Position numbers and translations under genes: made by a program. Positions 9,176 through 17,746 of a DNA stretch of 64,000 nt are shown piece after piece; positions within the stretch are counted from its first letter, which is position 1; each line of letters starts with the position of its first letter. Source of the stretch: Extensimonas vulgaris (GTDB taxonomy: Bacteria > Pseudomonadota > Gammaproteobacteria > Burkholderiales > Burkholderiaceae_C); the NCBI RefSeq assembly GCF_003337425.1, contig NZ_QPJU01000008.1:1-64000 (forward strand), given 5' to 3'. The notes under the pieces are model-generated. The model did no database searches. It saw nothing but the letters and a program-made list of their open reading frames with translations, and was not told the DNA's origin.

Positions 9176-9432
9176 GAAAATTCAGAAAAAAACCGCACGG
9201 GGGCTATGAGGGATGGCCGTCGGGCGCTCGGCCACTGCGCTTCGCTGCGGGCAAAAAACCACCGTGACGCAGGCCGCTGCCAGGCCCCAAGAGCCGCCCG
9301 GCACGACGATAGCGCAGCATGGCCATGACAACCCCTTCGCTACAATCCGCGGCAGTATAAGGCCCGCCCCTGACCCCCAAAGCCCCTGGCGCGCGCCCCG
9401 ATTCGTCCTTGTTTACCCTATCTTCTTCGCTC

Positions 9433-10005
9433 ATGAAGCCTGCCCATCTCACTTTCTCATGGCTGTTGCGCCTGCTGGCCCTGGCGGCATTGCTGGCTGG
9501 TGGAATGGCGCAGGCGCAGACCGTCGGGGACTACGCCGCCATCACCCAATTGCTCAAGGCAGGCAAACCCGCCGAGGCGCTCACGCAGATCGAGCAACGC
9601 CTGGCCGCCAACCCGCGCGATCCGCAGCTGCGCTTTTTGCGCGGCGTGGCGCAGTCGGATGCGGGCAAAACCGAAGAGGCGATCGCCACCTTCACCCAGC
9701 TCACGCAGGACTACCCCGAGCTGCCCGAGCCCTACAACAACCTGGCCGTGCTCTATGCGCAGCAAAACCAGTTCGACAAGGCGCGCGTCGCGCTCGAGAT
9801 GGCGGTGCGCAACAACCCCTCCTACGCCACGGCGCACGAGAACCTCGGCGACATCTATGCGCGCCTGGCCCAGCAGTCCTACGCCAAGGCTTTGCAGCTC
9901 GACCCGAACAACGCCACGGTCAAGCCCAAGCTGGCCTTGCTGCGCGAGCTGTTTCAGCGGCCGGCAGCCAGCACCCGCACCCCAGCCTCGGCACCGCGCA
10001 AGTAA
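9433..10005 (+). CDS. secreted TPR-repeat protein
   Basis: A 190-residue protein with a signal peptide (hydrophobic segment about residues 8-26, cleavage probably after AQA near 28) and about three tetratricopeptide repeats (LKAGKPAEALTQIEQRLAANP, LAVLYAQQNQFDKARVAL and the following repeat, each with the typical small-residue spacing). The last 20 residues are a low-complexity proline/alanine tail. It is probably periplasmic and mediates protein contacts; the exact role is unknown. The ATG at 9433 is preferred to one eight codons upstream because it gives a normal signal peptide. It is followed by ppiA and ppiB on the same strand, and a periplasmic folding connection is plausible but unproven. 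Confidence 0.85.
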   Translation: MKPAHLTFSWLLRLLALAALLAGGMAQAQTVGDYAAITQLLKAGKPAEALTQIEQRLAANPRDPQLRFLRGVAQSDAGKTEEAIATFTQLTQDYPELPEPYNNLAVLYAQQNQFDKARVALEMAVRNNPSYATAHENLGDIYARLAQQSYAKALQLDPNNATVKPKLALLRELFQRPAASTRTPASAPRK

Positions 10006-10113
10006 GCCTTTTTGCGCAGGTCGCATCGGTGTGCGATACCCAACGCAGCCTCCACTGAGGCGTCTGTGCGCTGGCAAGCTGGCAAACTGCGACATCTCCT
10101 TTACGAGTTTTCC

Positions 10114-10698
10114 ATGTTTTCCAAACGAAAAACCCTTTTTACCGTTGCTGGCATTGCGCTGGCAGCTCTTGTTTCAGGAGTTCCTGCGGCGCTCGCGCAA
10201 ACCGCGCCGCGCGTCCAGCTCACCACCAGCATGGGCGAGATCGTGCTCGAATTGAACCCCGCCAAAGCGCCGCGCACCGTGGAGAATTTTTTGCAATACG
10301 TGCGTGAGCGGCACTACGACGGCACGATCTTCCACCGCGTGATCGACGGCTTCATGATCCAGGGTGGCGGCTTTACGCCCGACATGCAGCAAAAACCCAC
10401 GCGCGCGCCCATCGTGCTGGAGGCCCGCAACGGCCTGAAAAATGAGGCTTACACCGTGGCCATGGCGCGCACCAGTGATCCTCATTCGGCGACCTCGCAG
10501 TTCTTTATCAACGTCAAGAACAACCCCATGCTCGACGCCCCGCAACCCGACGGTTACGGCTACGCCGTGTTCGGCAAGGTGGTGCGCGGCATGGACGTGG
10601 TGGACAAAATCAAGGCCGTGCCCACGGGCAACCGCGGCATGCACCAGAACGTGCCGCTCACGCCCGTGACCATTCTTTCCGCCACCGAAGTCAAGTAA
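10114..10698 (+). CDS. ppiA: periplasmic peptidyl-prolyl cis-trans isomerase (cyclophilin)
   Basis: A 194-residue cyclophilin that isomerises X-Pro bonds in exported proteins. Residues 1-26 form a signal peptide ending ALAQ; the cyclophilin core follows, with [17 protein letters not shown] (catalytic arginine), [17 protein letters not shown] and [16 protein letters not shown]. The ATG at 10114 was chosen because it starts the signal peptide. It is followed 33 bp later by a cytosolic paralogue, ppiB, and the two probably arose by duplication with gain or loss of the signal. Confidence 0.94.
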   Translation: MFSKRKTLFTVAGIALAALVSGVPAALAQTAPRVQLTTSMGEIVLELNPAKAPRTVENFLQYVRERHYDGTIFHRVIDGFMIQGGGFTPDMQQKPTRAPIVLEARNGLKNEAYTVAMARTSDPHSATSQFFINVKNNPMLDAPQPDGYGYAVFGKVVRGMDVVDKIKAVPTGNRGMHQNVPLTPVTILSATEVK

Positions 10699-10731
10699 CC
10701 CCCCTCCTGTTTTTTCAGAGAAAGCAACCCC

Positions 10732-11238
10732 ATGAGCAATCCTCGCGTCGAACTGCACATCGCCGGCTACGGCACCATCACGCTCGAACTCGACGCCGAC
10801 AAGGCGCCCAAGACCGTGGCCAACTTTTTGTCCTACGTGCAAAAAGGCCACTATGACAACACCATCTTCCACCGCGTGATCCCCGGCTTCATGATCCAGG
10901 GCGGCGGCTTCGAGCCCGGCATGCAACAAAAGGCCACCGATGCGCCGATCGAGAATGAAGCCAACAACGGCCTGAAAAACGACACCTACACCATCGCCAT
11001 GGCACGCACCAGCGATCCGCACTCGGCCACGGCGCAGTTTTTCATCAACGTGGCCGACAACGGTTTCCTGAACTTCACCGCGCCGACCGCTCAGGGCTGG
11101 GGCTATGCCGTGTTTGGCAAGGTGGTCGGCGGCACCGAGGTGGTGGACAAGATCAAGGCCATGCCCACGGGCCGCAAGGGCTTTCACGACGACGTGCCCA
11201 AGACCGACGTGGTGATCGAAAAGGCGGTCGTGCTCTGA
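10732..11238 (+). CDS. ppiB: cytoplasmic peptidyl-prolyl cis-trans isomerase (cyclophilin)
   Basis: A 168-residue cyclophilin without a signal peptide, so cytoplasmic. The core motifs are [38 protein letters not shown] and [16 protein letters not shown], close to the periplasmic copy just upstream. It accelerates folding at proline bonds. The start at ATG 10732 follows an AGAGAAAG region. lpxH begins 13 bp after the stop, so the genes are probably co-transcribed; ppiB next to lpxH is common in proteobacteria. Confidence 0.96.
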   Translation: MSNPRVELHIAGYGTITLELDADKAPKTVANFLSYVQKGHYDNTIFHRVIPGFMIQGGGFEPGMQQKATDAPIENEANNGLKNDTYTIAMARTSDPHSATAQFFINVADNGFLNFTAPTAQGWGYAVFGKVVGGTEVVDKIKAMPTGRKGFHDDVPKTDVVIEKAVVL

Positions 11239-11250
11239 TTCTTTGCTGCC

Positions 11251-12072
11251 ATGCAGCCTGCCCTGCCGCGCTTCGAGGAACTCGTCGCTCCTGCGGGCTG
11301 GCGCACGCTCGACTTCATCTCCGACCTGCACCTGCAGGTGCAGGATCGTGCCACGTTTGCCGTCTGGCGCGACTACATGCAACGCGCGCAGGCGAGCGCG
11401 CTGTTCATCCTCGGTGACCTGTTCGAAGTCTGGGTTGGCGACGATGCGATCGAAGATGTTGCAGATCAGGCCCAGACGCCCGACGCCCGCAGTTTCGAGG
11501 CCGAGTGCTGCGCCATCTTGCGCGCCACGGCGCAGCGCCTGCCTGTGTATTTCATGGTAGGCAACCGCGACTTTCTGGCCGGCACCGGCTTTGCGCGCGC
11601 CTGCGGCCTCACGCTGCTGGCCGACCCCACGGTGCTGGTGTTTGCCGGGCAGCGCATCTTGCTGAGCCACGGCGACCAGCTCTGCGTGGACGACGTGGAC
11701 TACCAGCGCTTTCGCACCCTGGCGCGCACGCCCGAGTGGCAGCAGCGCTTTCTGGCCCAGCCTTTGCTTGCGCGCCGGGCCCAGGCGCGCGGCATGCGCG
11801 CACAAAGCAGCGCGCGCAAACAATCAGGCGCCTGGTATGCCGACGTCGATGACGCCGCCGCGCGCGCCTGGCTGCACGCCGCGCAGGCGCAGTGGCTGCT
11901 GCACGGCCACACGCACCGCCCGGGCGAACACGCGCTCGCGCCAAAGGGTCGGCGCGTGGTGCTCAGCGACTGGGACATGGCCGCATCGCCGCCGCGCGCC
12001 GAGGTGCTGCGCCTCGACGCCCAAGGCTTCGTGCGCCACGATCTGACGCGCGAAGCATCGTCGCAAGGCTGA
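11251..12072 (+). CDS. lpxH: UDP-2,3-diacylglucosamine diphosphatase
   Basis: A 273-residue peripheral-membrane metallophosphoesterase that cleaves UDP-2,3-diacylglucosamine to lipid X, the fourth step of lipid A synthesis. The di-manganese ligands are in the standard blocks: DLHLQ (about residue 26), LGDLFEVWVGDD, VGNRDF, LLSHGDQLCVDD and LHGHTHRPG. It is a little longer than E. coli LpxH because of a C-terminal extension. It lies behind ppiB with almost no gap. Confidence 0.95.
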   Translation: MQPALPRFEELVAPAGWRTLDFISDLHLQVQDRATFAVWRDYMQRAQASALFILGDLFEVWVGDDAIEDVADQAQTPDARSFEAECCAILRATAQRLPVYFMVGNRDFLAGTGFARACGLTLLADPTVLVFAGQRILLSHGDQLCVDDVDYQRFRTLARTPEWQQRFLAQPLLARRAQARGMRAQSSARKQSGAWYADVDDAAARAWLHAAQAQWLLHGHTHRPGEHALAPKGRRVVLSDWDMAASPPRAEVLRLDAQGFVRHDLTREASSQG

Positions 12073-12095
12073 ACAAAAAGCTCCGATCCGTAACC

Positions 12096-12929
12096 ATGGC
12101 GACGTTCTGGCAGGCTTGGCGGCGCAGCGCGCAGGCGCTGCTTGCACGCTGGCGTGGCGTGCCGGAAATCGATCCGGCGCTGTGGCAGCAGACGCTGCGC
12201 ACCTATCCCTTTCTTTCTGCCCTGGCGCCCGGGGATCAGGACAAGCTGCGCACCCTGAGCTCGCTGTTTTTGCAGCAAAAAGAGTTCCATGGCGCGCACG
12301 GCTTGCAGGTGAGCGACGCCATGGCGCTGCAGGTGGCCGCGCAAGCCTGTGTGCCGTTGCTGCACTGGGGGCCGCCCGAGCGGGCGCTGCGTTGGTACGA
12401 TGACTTCGTGGGCATCGTGCTGCACCCCGGCCCGGCCGTGGCGCGACGCGAGTTGATGGATGAGGCGGGCGTGGTGCACCGCTACCGCGAAGTGCTCACC
12501 GGCGAAGCCATGCAGCAGGGCCCCGTGATGCTCAGCTGGCCCGACGTGGCCGCGGGTGCGCACACTGCCGCGCAGGGCACGAACGTGGTGATCCACGAAT
12601 TCGCACACAAACTCGACATGCGCGACGGCGCAGCCGACGGCTGCCCGCCGCTGCCCAAGGGCTTCATGGGCGCACCCAGCGCGAAGGCCGCGCGCGCCCG
12701 CTGGCACGCGACCTGGGCGCCAGCCTACGAGGCATTTCGTGAGCGCGTGATCCTGGCCGAACGCTTCGGCGCCGACTGGCCCTGGCTGGACGCCTACGCA
12801 GCCACGGGCCCCGCGGAGTTTTTTGCCGTGGCCTGCGAGGCGTATTTCGTGAACCGCACCCGCTTCGCGCAGGAGTTTGTGGCGCTCGTGCCTTTGCTGG
12901 AGGCATTTTTCGAGCCTGAGCGCACCTGA
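12096..12929 (+). CDS. mtfA: MtfA-like zinc-dependent peptidase
   Basis: A 277-residue member of the MtfA (DUF980) family. E. coli MtfA is a cytosolic aminopeptidase-like protein that inactivates the glucose repressor Mlc and relates structurally to anthrax lethal factor. The zinc site HEFAHKLDMRDG is at about residues 168-179, with the distal glutamate likely in AEFFAVACEAYF (about 246-257). The N-terminal region (WRRSAQALLARWRG, then LPFLSALAPGDQ-like segment) matches the family layout. ATG 12096 starts 24 bp after lpxH. It is the last gene of the rightward run; the following 106 bp to the convergent hemY stop show no clear terminator. Confidence 0.88.
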   Translation: MATFWQAWRRSAQALLARWRGVPEIDPALWQQTLRTYPFLSALAPGDQDKLRTLSSLFLQQKEFHGAHGLQVSDAMALQVAAQACVPLLHWGPPERALRWYDDFVGIVLHPGPAVARRELMDEAGVVHRYREVLTGEAMQQGPVMLSWPDVAAGAHTAAQGTNVVIHEFAHKLDMRDGAADGCPPLPKGFMGAPSAKAARARWHATWAPAYEAFRERVILAERFGADWPWLDAYAATGPAEFFAVACEAYFVNRTRFAQEFVALVPLLEAFFEPERT

Positions 12930-13035
12930 GCCCCGCGAGCTCCAGCTCTCTGGACATGGGCAAACGAGAATGCAGCGAGGTGTGCTGCCATGGAACGAAC
13001 GCCTTGCCCAACCCCGATTGGCGTCAGTCGCGCCG

Positions 13036-14322
13036 CTATGGCGCAACCACCTGCAAGGCCGCGTTCTTCCAGGCCTGCGCAGCGGCCTCGGCGTCGCCGC
13101 GCTGCTCGGCGAGCGTGGCCAGGTGACGCCAGGCACTGGCGCGCAAGCTCGCGTCGTGCAGCTGCGCCACGGCCTGGGTGAGCAGTTGCTGGGCCTTGCC
13201 CCAGAGATCGCGGCGCAGGCAAGCCACGCCGGCGAGGTACTGCAGGCGGCTGTCGCGCGGGTTGGCCTGCTGCGCGGCTTCGATGCGCGCGAGCCAGGCG
13301 GCGTCCAGGCTGTCCAGGCTGGCTTCGAGCGTGCGCACGAGTTTGAGAGCCTGCGCGTCCGGCAAGGCGTGCGGCAACTCCACCAGGCGCTCCCATGCCG
13401 GTAGCAGCCAGGCGCGCACTTGCGCTGGATCTCCGCCCAAAGCCGCCAGGCGCTGCGCGGCGTGGATGGCGAGCTCGGGCATGTTGCGCTCGGCGGGCTC
13501 GAGCGAAGCCCAGAGCTGCTGCAGCTGGGCGGCGTCGTGCGCGCCATCGAGCAGATTGGTGGCCAGACTGCGCAAAATGCCTTGCGCCGCGGTGGCCGAG
13601 AACGCGCGGTGTTTGGCGAGCAGGCGCGCGGTCTCGAGCGCTTCGGCCGTATGGCCCGCAAGGCGCGCCGCCTTGAGCTTGATGCGCAGCGCCAGCGTGC
13701 GCCGCGCCGCGCCGTGCGGCAGTGCGGCCAGTTGCTCCAGCGCAGCGGCGGGGTCGCGGTCGTCGAGCGTCCAGCGTGCGGCGCGCAGTTGCACGCCTTC
13801 GCGCAGCTCCTGCACGCGCACCGGGCCTTGCGCCGGCAGGTTTTCGAGGGCCTCGCGCAGGTGGGCTTCGCGCGTGGTGCGATCCTGCAGGGCGTGCGAA
13901 CCTTCGGCAGCGACCACGTGCGCGAGCGTGCGCAGCGCGACGGCATGGGCCACGCTTTCACCGCCAGCTTGCAGCGCCTGTTCCTGCTGCAGCGCAGCGT
14001 CGGCGGCGCGGCGTGCGCGCACGAAGCGCCCGGCGAGCAGGTGCGCCAAGCCATCGAGCAAGGCGCCGTGCATGGCGCGCTCTTTTTGGCGCAAGCGCCA
14101 GCGGCGCGCCTCGCGCGGCAGCTCGAGCAGGGCCGCGAGCGCGCGCAGGGCTGCGTACAAGGTGACGAAGCCGAGCACGAGCAGCAACAGCACGAGGTTC
14201 AGCGACAGGTCGATGCGGTACGGCGGCCAGAACAGCGTGACGCTGCCCTGGTTGGTGCCCGCAAAAAGGGCCGCGGCCGCGGCCACGCCGAAAAGGATCA
14301 AAAACCACAGTGCGGCGCGCAT
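13036..14322 (-). CDS. hemY: HemY, haem-biosynthesis-associated membrane protein
   Basis: A 428-residue inner-membrane protein. Two N-terminal transmembrane helices (about residues 3-21 and 39-64, WFLILFGVAAAAALFAG and LVLLLLVLGFVTLYAAL) are followed by a cytoplasmic helical part rich in TPR-like alanine and leucine repeats. HemY of this type, always linked to hemX and hemD in proteobacteria, is thought to influence late haem synthesis (it is not the Gram-positive protoporphyrinogen oxidase of the same name). It is the last gene of hemC-hemD-hemX-hemY, 19 bp after hemX. Confidence 0.93.
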   Translation of the reverse strand: MRAALWFLILFGVAAAAALFAGTNQGSVTLFWPPYRIDLSLNLVLLLLVLGFVTLYAALRALAALLELPREARRWRLRQKERAMHGALLDGLAHLLAGRFVRARRAADAALQQEQALQAGGESVAHAVALRTLAHVVAAEGSHALQDRTTREAHLREALENLPAQGPVRVQELREGVQLRAARWTLDDRDPAAALEQLAALPHGAARRTLALRIKLKAARLAGHTAEALETARLLAKHRAFSATAAQGILRSLATNLLDGAHDAAQLQQLWASLEPAERNMPELAIHAAQRLAALGGDPAQVRAWLLPAWERLVELPHALPDAQALKLVRTLEASLDSLDAAWLARIEAAQQANPRDSRLQYLAGVACLRRDLWGKAQQLLTQAVAQLHDASLRASAWRHLATLAEQRGDAEAAAQAWKNAALQVVAP

Positions 14323-14341
14323 GGGTCAGGTCTCCAGCGTT

Positions 14342-15607
14342 TCAACGCCCGGCTGCGGCCGTGGCGAGCGCGGCCAGCGTGTCGTCCACGCGTGGCAGTT
14401 CGGCGGCCTTGATGCTCGCCTGCGCCTGCTGCAAGAGCGTGGCGACGTTTTGCGTGCGCCGCGACGTGGGATCGAAGTATTTGTTCAAGGCTGCGCTCGC
14501 TGCCGCAAGGTCGGCACGCGCTGCGTCGTACTGGTGTGCGAGCAACGCCAGGCGCGCGTTGAGCAGCTTGAGTTTGAGGTTTTCACGCAGGAAAAAGGCT
14601 TGCTCCGGAGCGAGCAGCATGGCTTCGGGCTGGTCAATGCGGCGCACACGCACGAGCTGACGCGCTTCGTCTTGCATCCTTTGCCAGACGTTTTGCAGGG
14701 CGGCACGCCACCAGGGCAAAGCCCCGCCCCCGTCCGCGCTGGAGGTTTGCTGGCCAGCGCGCGCCAGGCGATGGGCGCTGCCCGCCAGGGCGACGTCGTT
14801 TTGGACGGGCAAGTCATCGACCAAGCGCACGAGTTCGTCGAGCCGCGCAAGCAAACCGGCCGTATCGGTGACATTGGCACGCGCGAGCCGGTCGAGGTCG
14901 CGTGCAATGGCGCGTTGCACGGGCGCCAAGCGCGGCTGGGCGGCGCGCTCTATGCGTTGCTGGGCGCTCTTGAGCGCGGCCACGAGCGGCTCCAGACTGC
15001 CTGTGAGCTGCGCTTGCTGCTGCGCGAGGCGCAGCGCTGCGTCGATGTCCACCACCAGGTTTTCGTCCCGCGAGCGCGACAGGCTTTGGATCAACTCTTC
15101 GAGCTGGGTACGCTGCAGCGCGACCTCGCTCATGCGCGCCTCGAGCACGCTCAGGCGCGCTACCGCGTCGCGCGCCTGCTCCTGGGCCTGGCGCGCCAGC
15201 GTGCGGGCTTCGACCGCCTGGGCACTGGATTCGGCCGACTGGCGTGCCAACTGCTCCTGCATGCCGCCGAGCTTTTGCCACAGCAGCACACTGCTGACCA
15301 GGGCAGCGACGGCGAGGGCCGCTGCCGCGACCAGCACATAGGCCTGCAACCCGGTGCGGGACGCCGCCGGGGCCGGTGCATGGGCGGGCTGGGCCGTCCA
15401 CGAAGACTGCGGTGCGGGCGCAGGGGAAGGCGGCACAGGTGGTGCGGGTGGTGGAAGGGGAGAAGAAGAAGGGGGCGGCAAGGGGTGCTGCGCAGACGCT
15501 GCTGCGACAGGGGCAGCAGCAGGCGGCGTGGCAGCGCCAGGGCTGGCAGGAGCGGCCGCTGCGGCAGGGTTGCCGCTGGAATGGCCAGAAGGGGGCACGG
15601 AGCTCAT
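14342..15607 (-). CDS. hemX: HemX-like membrane protein
   Basis: A 421-residue protein annotated in many genomes as uroporphyrinogen-III C-methyltransferase, but it has no methyltransferase domain. Residues 1-100 are a proline/alanine-rich low-complexity segment; one transmembrane helix follows (about 95-120, LVAAAALAVAALVSSVLLW), then a long coiled coil (about 120-185) and a helical HemX domain ending in DDTLAAL. It is probably anchored in the inner membrane with its C-terminal part in the periplasm and acts with HemY in haem synthesis. The ATG at 15607 overlaps the hemD stop (ATGA), so translation is coupled. Confidence 0.92.
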   Translation of the reverse strand: MSSVPPSGHSSGNPAAAAAPASPGAATPPAAAPVAAASAQHPLPPPSSSPLPPPAPPVPPSPAPAPQSSWTAQPAHAPAPAASRTGLQAYVLVAAAALAVAALVSSVLLWQKLGGMQEQLARQSAESSAQAVEARTLARQAQEQARDAVARLSVLEARMSEVALQRTQLEELIQSLSRSRDENLVVDIDAALRLAQQQAQLTGSLEPLVAALKSAQQRIERAAQPRLAPVQRAIARDLDRLARANVTDTAGLLARLDELVRLVDDLPVQNDVALAGSAHRLARAGQQTSSADGGGALPWWRAALQNVWQRMQDEARQLVRVRRIDQPEAMLLAPEQAFFLRENLKLKLLNARLALLAHQYDAARADLAAASAALNKYFDPTSRRTQNVATLLQQAQASIKAAELPRVDDTLAALATAAAGR

Positions 15608-16467
15608 GGAGCCGATTCTATCGAGGCGCCCAGCGCGGCCACCACGTCTTGCACCGTGGGGCGGCACTCGCGCACCTGCCCGAAACCTGCGGCGCGCGCG
15701 GCGGCGGCGATGCGCGGGTGCGTGGCGAGCGCACGCGCCTGCGCGAGCGGCAGATCGGGCAGGGTCTGGCGCAGATGGTGCACGGCCAAGGAGCTGCTGA
15801 GCAGCCACCAGCTGCGCGCCGCCACGGCCGCATGCGCGCGGCGCACTTGCTCGGGGCTCCAATGGGGCGCGGCGCGCTCGTAGGCGACCACGGTTTCGAC
15901 GACGCCACCCGCAGCCTCGATCTGCTGCGCGAGCCAGTCGCGCCCCTGGCCTTTGCGCCCCGCGGCTGCGTTGGCGCTGCCGGCCTCGCGTCCGCGCACC
16001 ACGAGCACGCGCGCGCCCGGCTGCACCTGGGGCGCCACGCGCTGCCATAGCGCCTCCGAGTCGAACTGCGCGGCCTCGGCGGGCGGGGCGTCCAGCCGCG
16101 CCGCAGGCCAGCCGGCCTGCAGCAGCGCGCGCGCCGTGCCGGGGCCGGGCGCCCATGCTCTCGTAGACATAGCTGCAAGCGCAGGTATTTCGGGCGCTAA
16201 AGCCAGATTTGGCATCAAAAAATGGCGCACCGCGGGCACGCTCACGAACATCACGGCCTGGTAGTGCGCGAGCCGTGCGTGTGCCTGTCGCAGTGCGGCC
16301 TGGCTCGCAGCATCCTGGCACGCAGCGATGTCGATCAAGGGCAAGGCGGCGGCGCGGATGCCCTGCGCCTGCAGCTGCGCGATCCAGCGCGCGGCCTCGA
16401 TCGCAGGGCGGGTGACGAGGACTTGCACGCCCCTGCCTTCGTCCATGCCCTGCGCCTGCGCCGTCAT
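15604..16467 (-). CDS. hemD: uroporphyrinogen-III synthase
   Basis: A 287-residue enzyme that closes hydroxymethylbilane to uroporphyrinogen III with inversion of ring D. The family is poorly conserved, but [10 protein letters not shown] at the N terminus, VSVPAVRHF, the hinge [11 protein letters not shown] and [10 protein letters not shown] fit its two-domain fold. Residues about 85-101 ([17 protein letters not shown]; plus strand 16165-16215) look inserted relative to the usual short turn before the GPGT motif; the DNA reads ATAGCTGCAAGCGC...GCGCTAAAGCCA, like the small palindromes in the intergenic regions, so an in-frame palindrome is suspected. It overlaps both hemC and hemX by 4 nt (ATGA). 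Confidence 0.92.
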   Translation of the reverse strand: MTAQAQGMDEGRGVQVLVTRPAIEAARWIAQLQAQGIRAAALPLIDIAACQDAASQAALRQAHARLAHYQAVMFVSVPAVRHFLMPNLALAPEIPALAAMSTRAWAPGPGTARALLQAGWPAARLDAPPAEAAQFDSEALWQRVAPQVQPGARVLVVRGREAGSANAAAGRKGQGRDWLAQQIEAAGGVVETVVAYERAAPHWSPEQVRRAHAAVAARSWWLLSSSLAVHHLRQTLPDLPLAQARALATHPRIAAAARAAGFGQVRECRPTVQDVVAALGASIESAP

Positions 16468-17450
16468 GCCGCGCTGCTGGGCACGCCGGTGGCAGCGGGC
16501 TCCGTCATGGCCGTCATGGCCATCGTGGTCTCCATCGCCCCACGCGCGCGCAGGCTCGCGGCGACCTGCATGCCCAGCGCCTCGGCTTCGGCATGGCTTT
16601 GCACCGCGGCGGCAGCGCTTGCGCGCACCAGCGGCACGCGGCCTTCGGGGTCGCCCCAGGCGGCGTCGAGCTGCAGCTGGCTTTGCACCCAGCGCGCGTG
16701 CGCGGCCAGCGGCATGGAGCAGCTGCCGCCGAGCGCACGGCTCACGGCGCGCTCAGCGCTCACGGCGAGCCAGGTGGGCGTGTGCGCGAGCGGCGCGAGC
16801 GCGGCGATCAGGTCGGCGCGATCGCTGCGCACTTCGATGCCCAGCGCACCCTGGCCCGCGGCGGGCAGCATCGCCTCGGGCGTGAAGATGCTGCGGATGC
16901 GCGCGCCCAGGCCCAGGCGCTTGAGGCCCGCGGCCGCGAGCACGATCGCGTCGTACTGCCCTTCGTCGAGCTTGCGCAGCCGCGTGTCGAGGTTGCCGCG
17001 CAGCGGCGTGATGCGCAGGTCAGGCCGCAGCGCCTGCAGCAGCACCTGGCGGCGCAGGCTTGAGGTGCCGAGCACCGCGCCTGCGGGCAGCTCGTCCAGG
17101 CTCGCGTAGCGCGGCGCGACGAAGGCGTCGCGCGGGTCTTCGCGCTCGAGCACGCAGGCCAGCGCAAAGCCCTCGGGCAAGTCCATGGGCACGTCCTTGA
17201 GCGAATGCACGGCGATCTGCGCCCGGCCCTGCTCGAGCGCCACCTCGAGCTCTTTGACGAACAGCCCCTTGCCGCCGACCTTGCTCAGGCTGCGGTCGAG
17301 GATCTGGTCGCCCTGCGTGGTCATGCCCAGCAGCTGCACGCGGTGCCCGCGCGCCTGCAACAGCGCCTGCACGTGCTCGGCCTGCCACAGCGCGAGGCGG
17401 CTTTCGCGCGTGGCGATCACAAGAGAGGAGGAGGATTCGGTCGGGGTCAT
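16464..17450 (-). CDS. hemC: porphobilinogen deaminase (hydroxymethylbilane synthase)
   Basis: A 328-residue enzyme that joins four porphobilinogens to hydroxymethylbilane. It starts with [17 protein letters not shown] and contains [30 protein letters not shown] and, for the dipyrromethane cofactor, the cysteine in [12 protein letters not shown] (about residue 252). It is the promoter-proximal gene of hemCDXY and overlaps hemD by 4 nt. A family A element starts 95 bp upstream, between it and the divergent ppc. Confidence 0.97.
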   Translation of the reverse strand: MTPTESSSSLVIATRESRLALWQAEHVQALLQARGHRVQLLGMTTQGDQILDRSLSKVGGKGLFVKELEVALEQGRAQIAVHSLKDVPMDLPEGFALACVLEREDPRDAFVAPRYASLDELPAGAVLGTSSLRRQVLLQALRPDLRITPLRGNLDTRLRKLDEGQYDAIVLAAAGLKRLGLGARIRSIFTPEAMLPAAGQGALGIEVRSDRADLIAALAPLAHTPTWLAVSAERAVSRALGGSCSMPLAAHARWVQSQLQLDAAWGDPEGRVPLVRASAAAAVQSHAEAEALGMQVAASLRARGAMETTMAMTAMTEPAATGVPSSAA

Positions 17451-17544
17451 CGTGCGCGCGAAGGCAAAAGTGAAGACGGTCTGCCGCAGGCAAAAAAGAA
17501 GCGGTGGATGCTAGCATGGGCCACCGCGGTCCTCTGGCGTGCCA

Positions 17545-17707
17545 GGAGCCTGTCGGACTTTGGAATCGTCGGCTGCGAATGCGCCGCAACGGCCCATTTT
17601 TTACCGTCTTCTTGCCCCATAGCACCACTATGGGGCTGCGAATCCGGTAAAAACTGTCCTCGCTGGGGCGCATTCTCGCTCTCGACGTCCAAAGTCCGAC
17701 AGGCTCC
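17545..17707 (+). repeat. family A palindromic element, copy A2 (163 bp)
   Basis: A complete 163-bp copy with GGAGCC...GGCTCC ends and CACCA in the central loop. The right flank is TA (17708-17709) and the left flank CA, so one side of the usual TA duplication has mutated. It fills most of the hemC-ppc divergent intergenic region and ends 39 bp before the ppc start codon, so it must lie in or upstream of the ppc promoter or leader. Confidence 0.92.
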
Positions 17708-17746
17708 TAGGCGCCATGGTTACCGCCGCGGCAAAGGGCATTTCCT

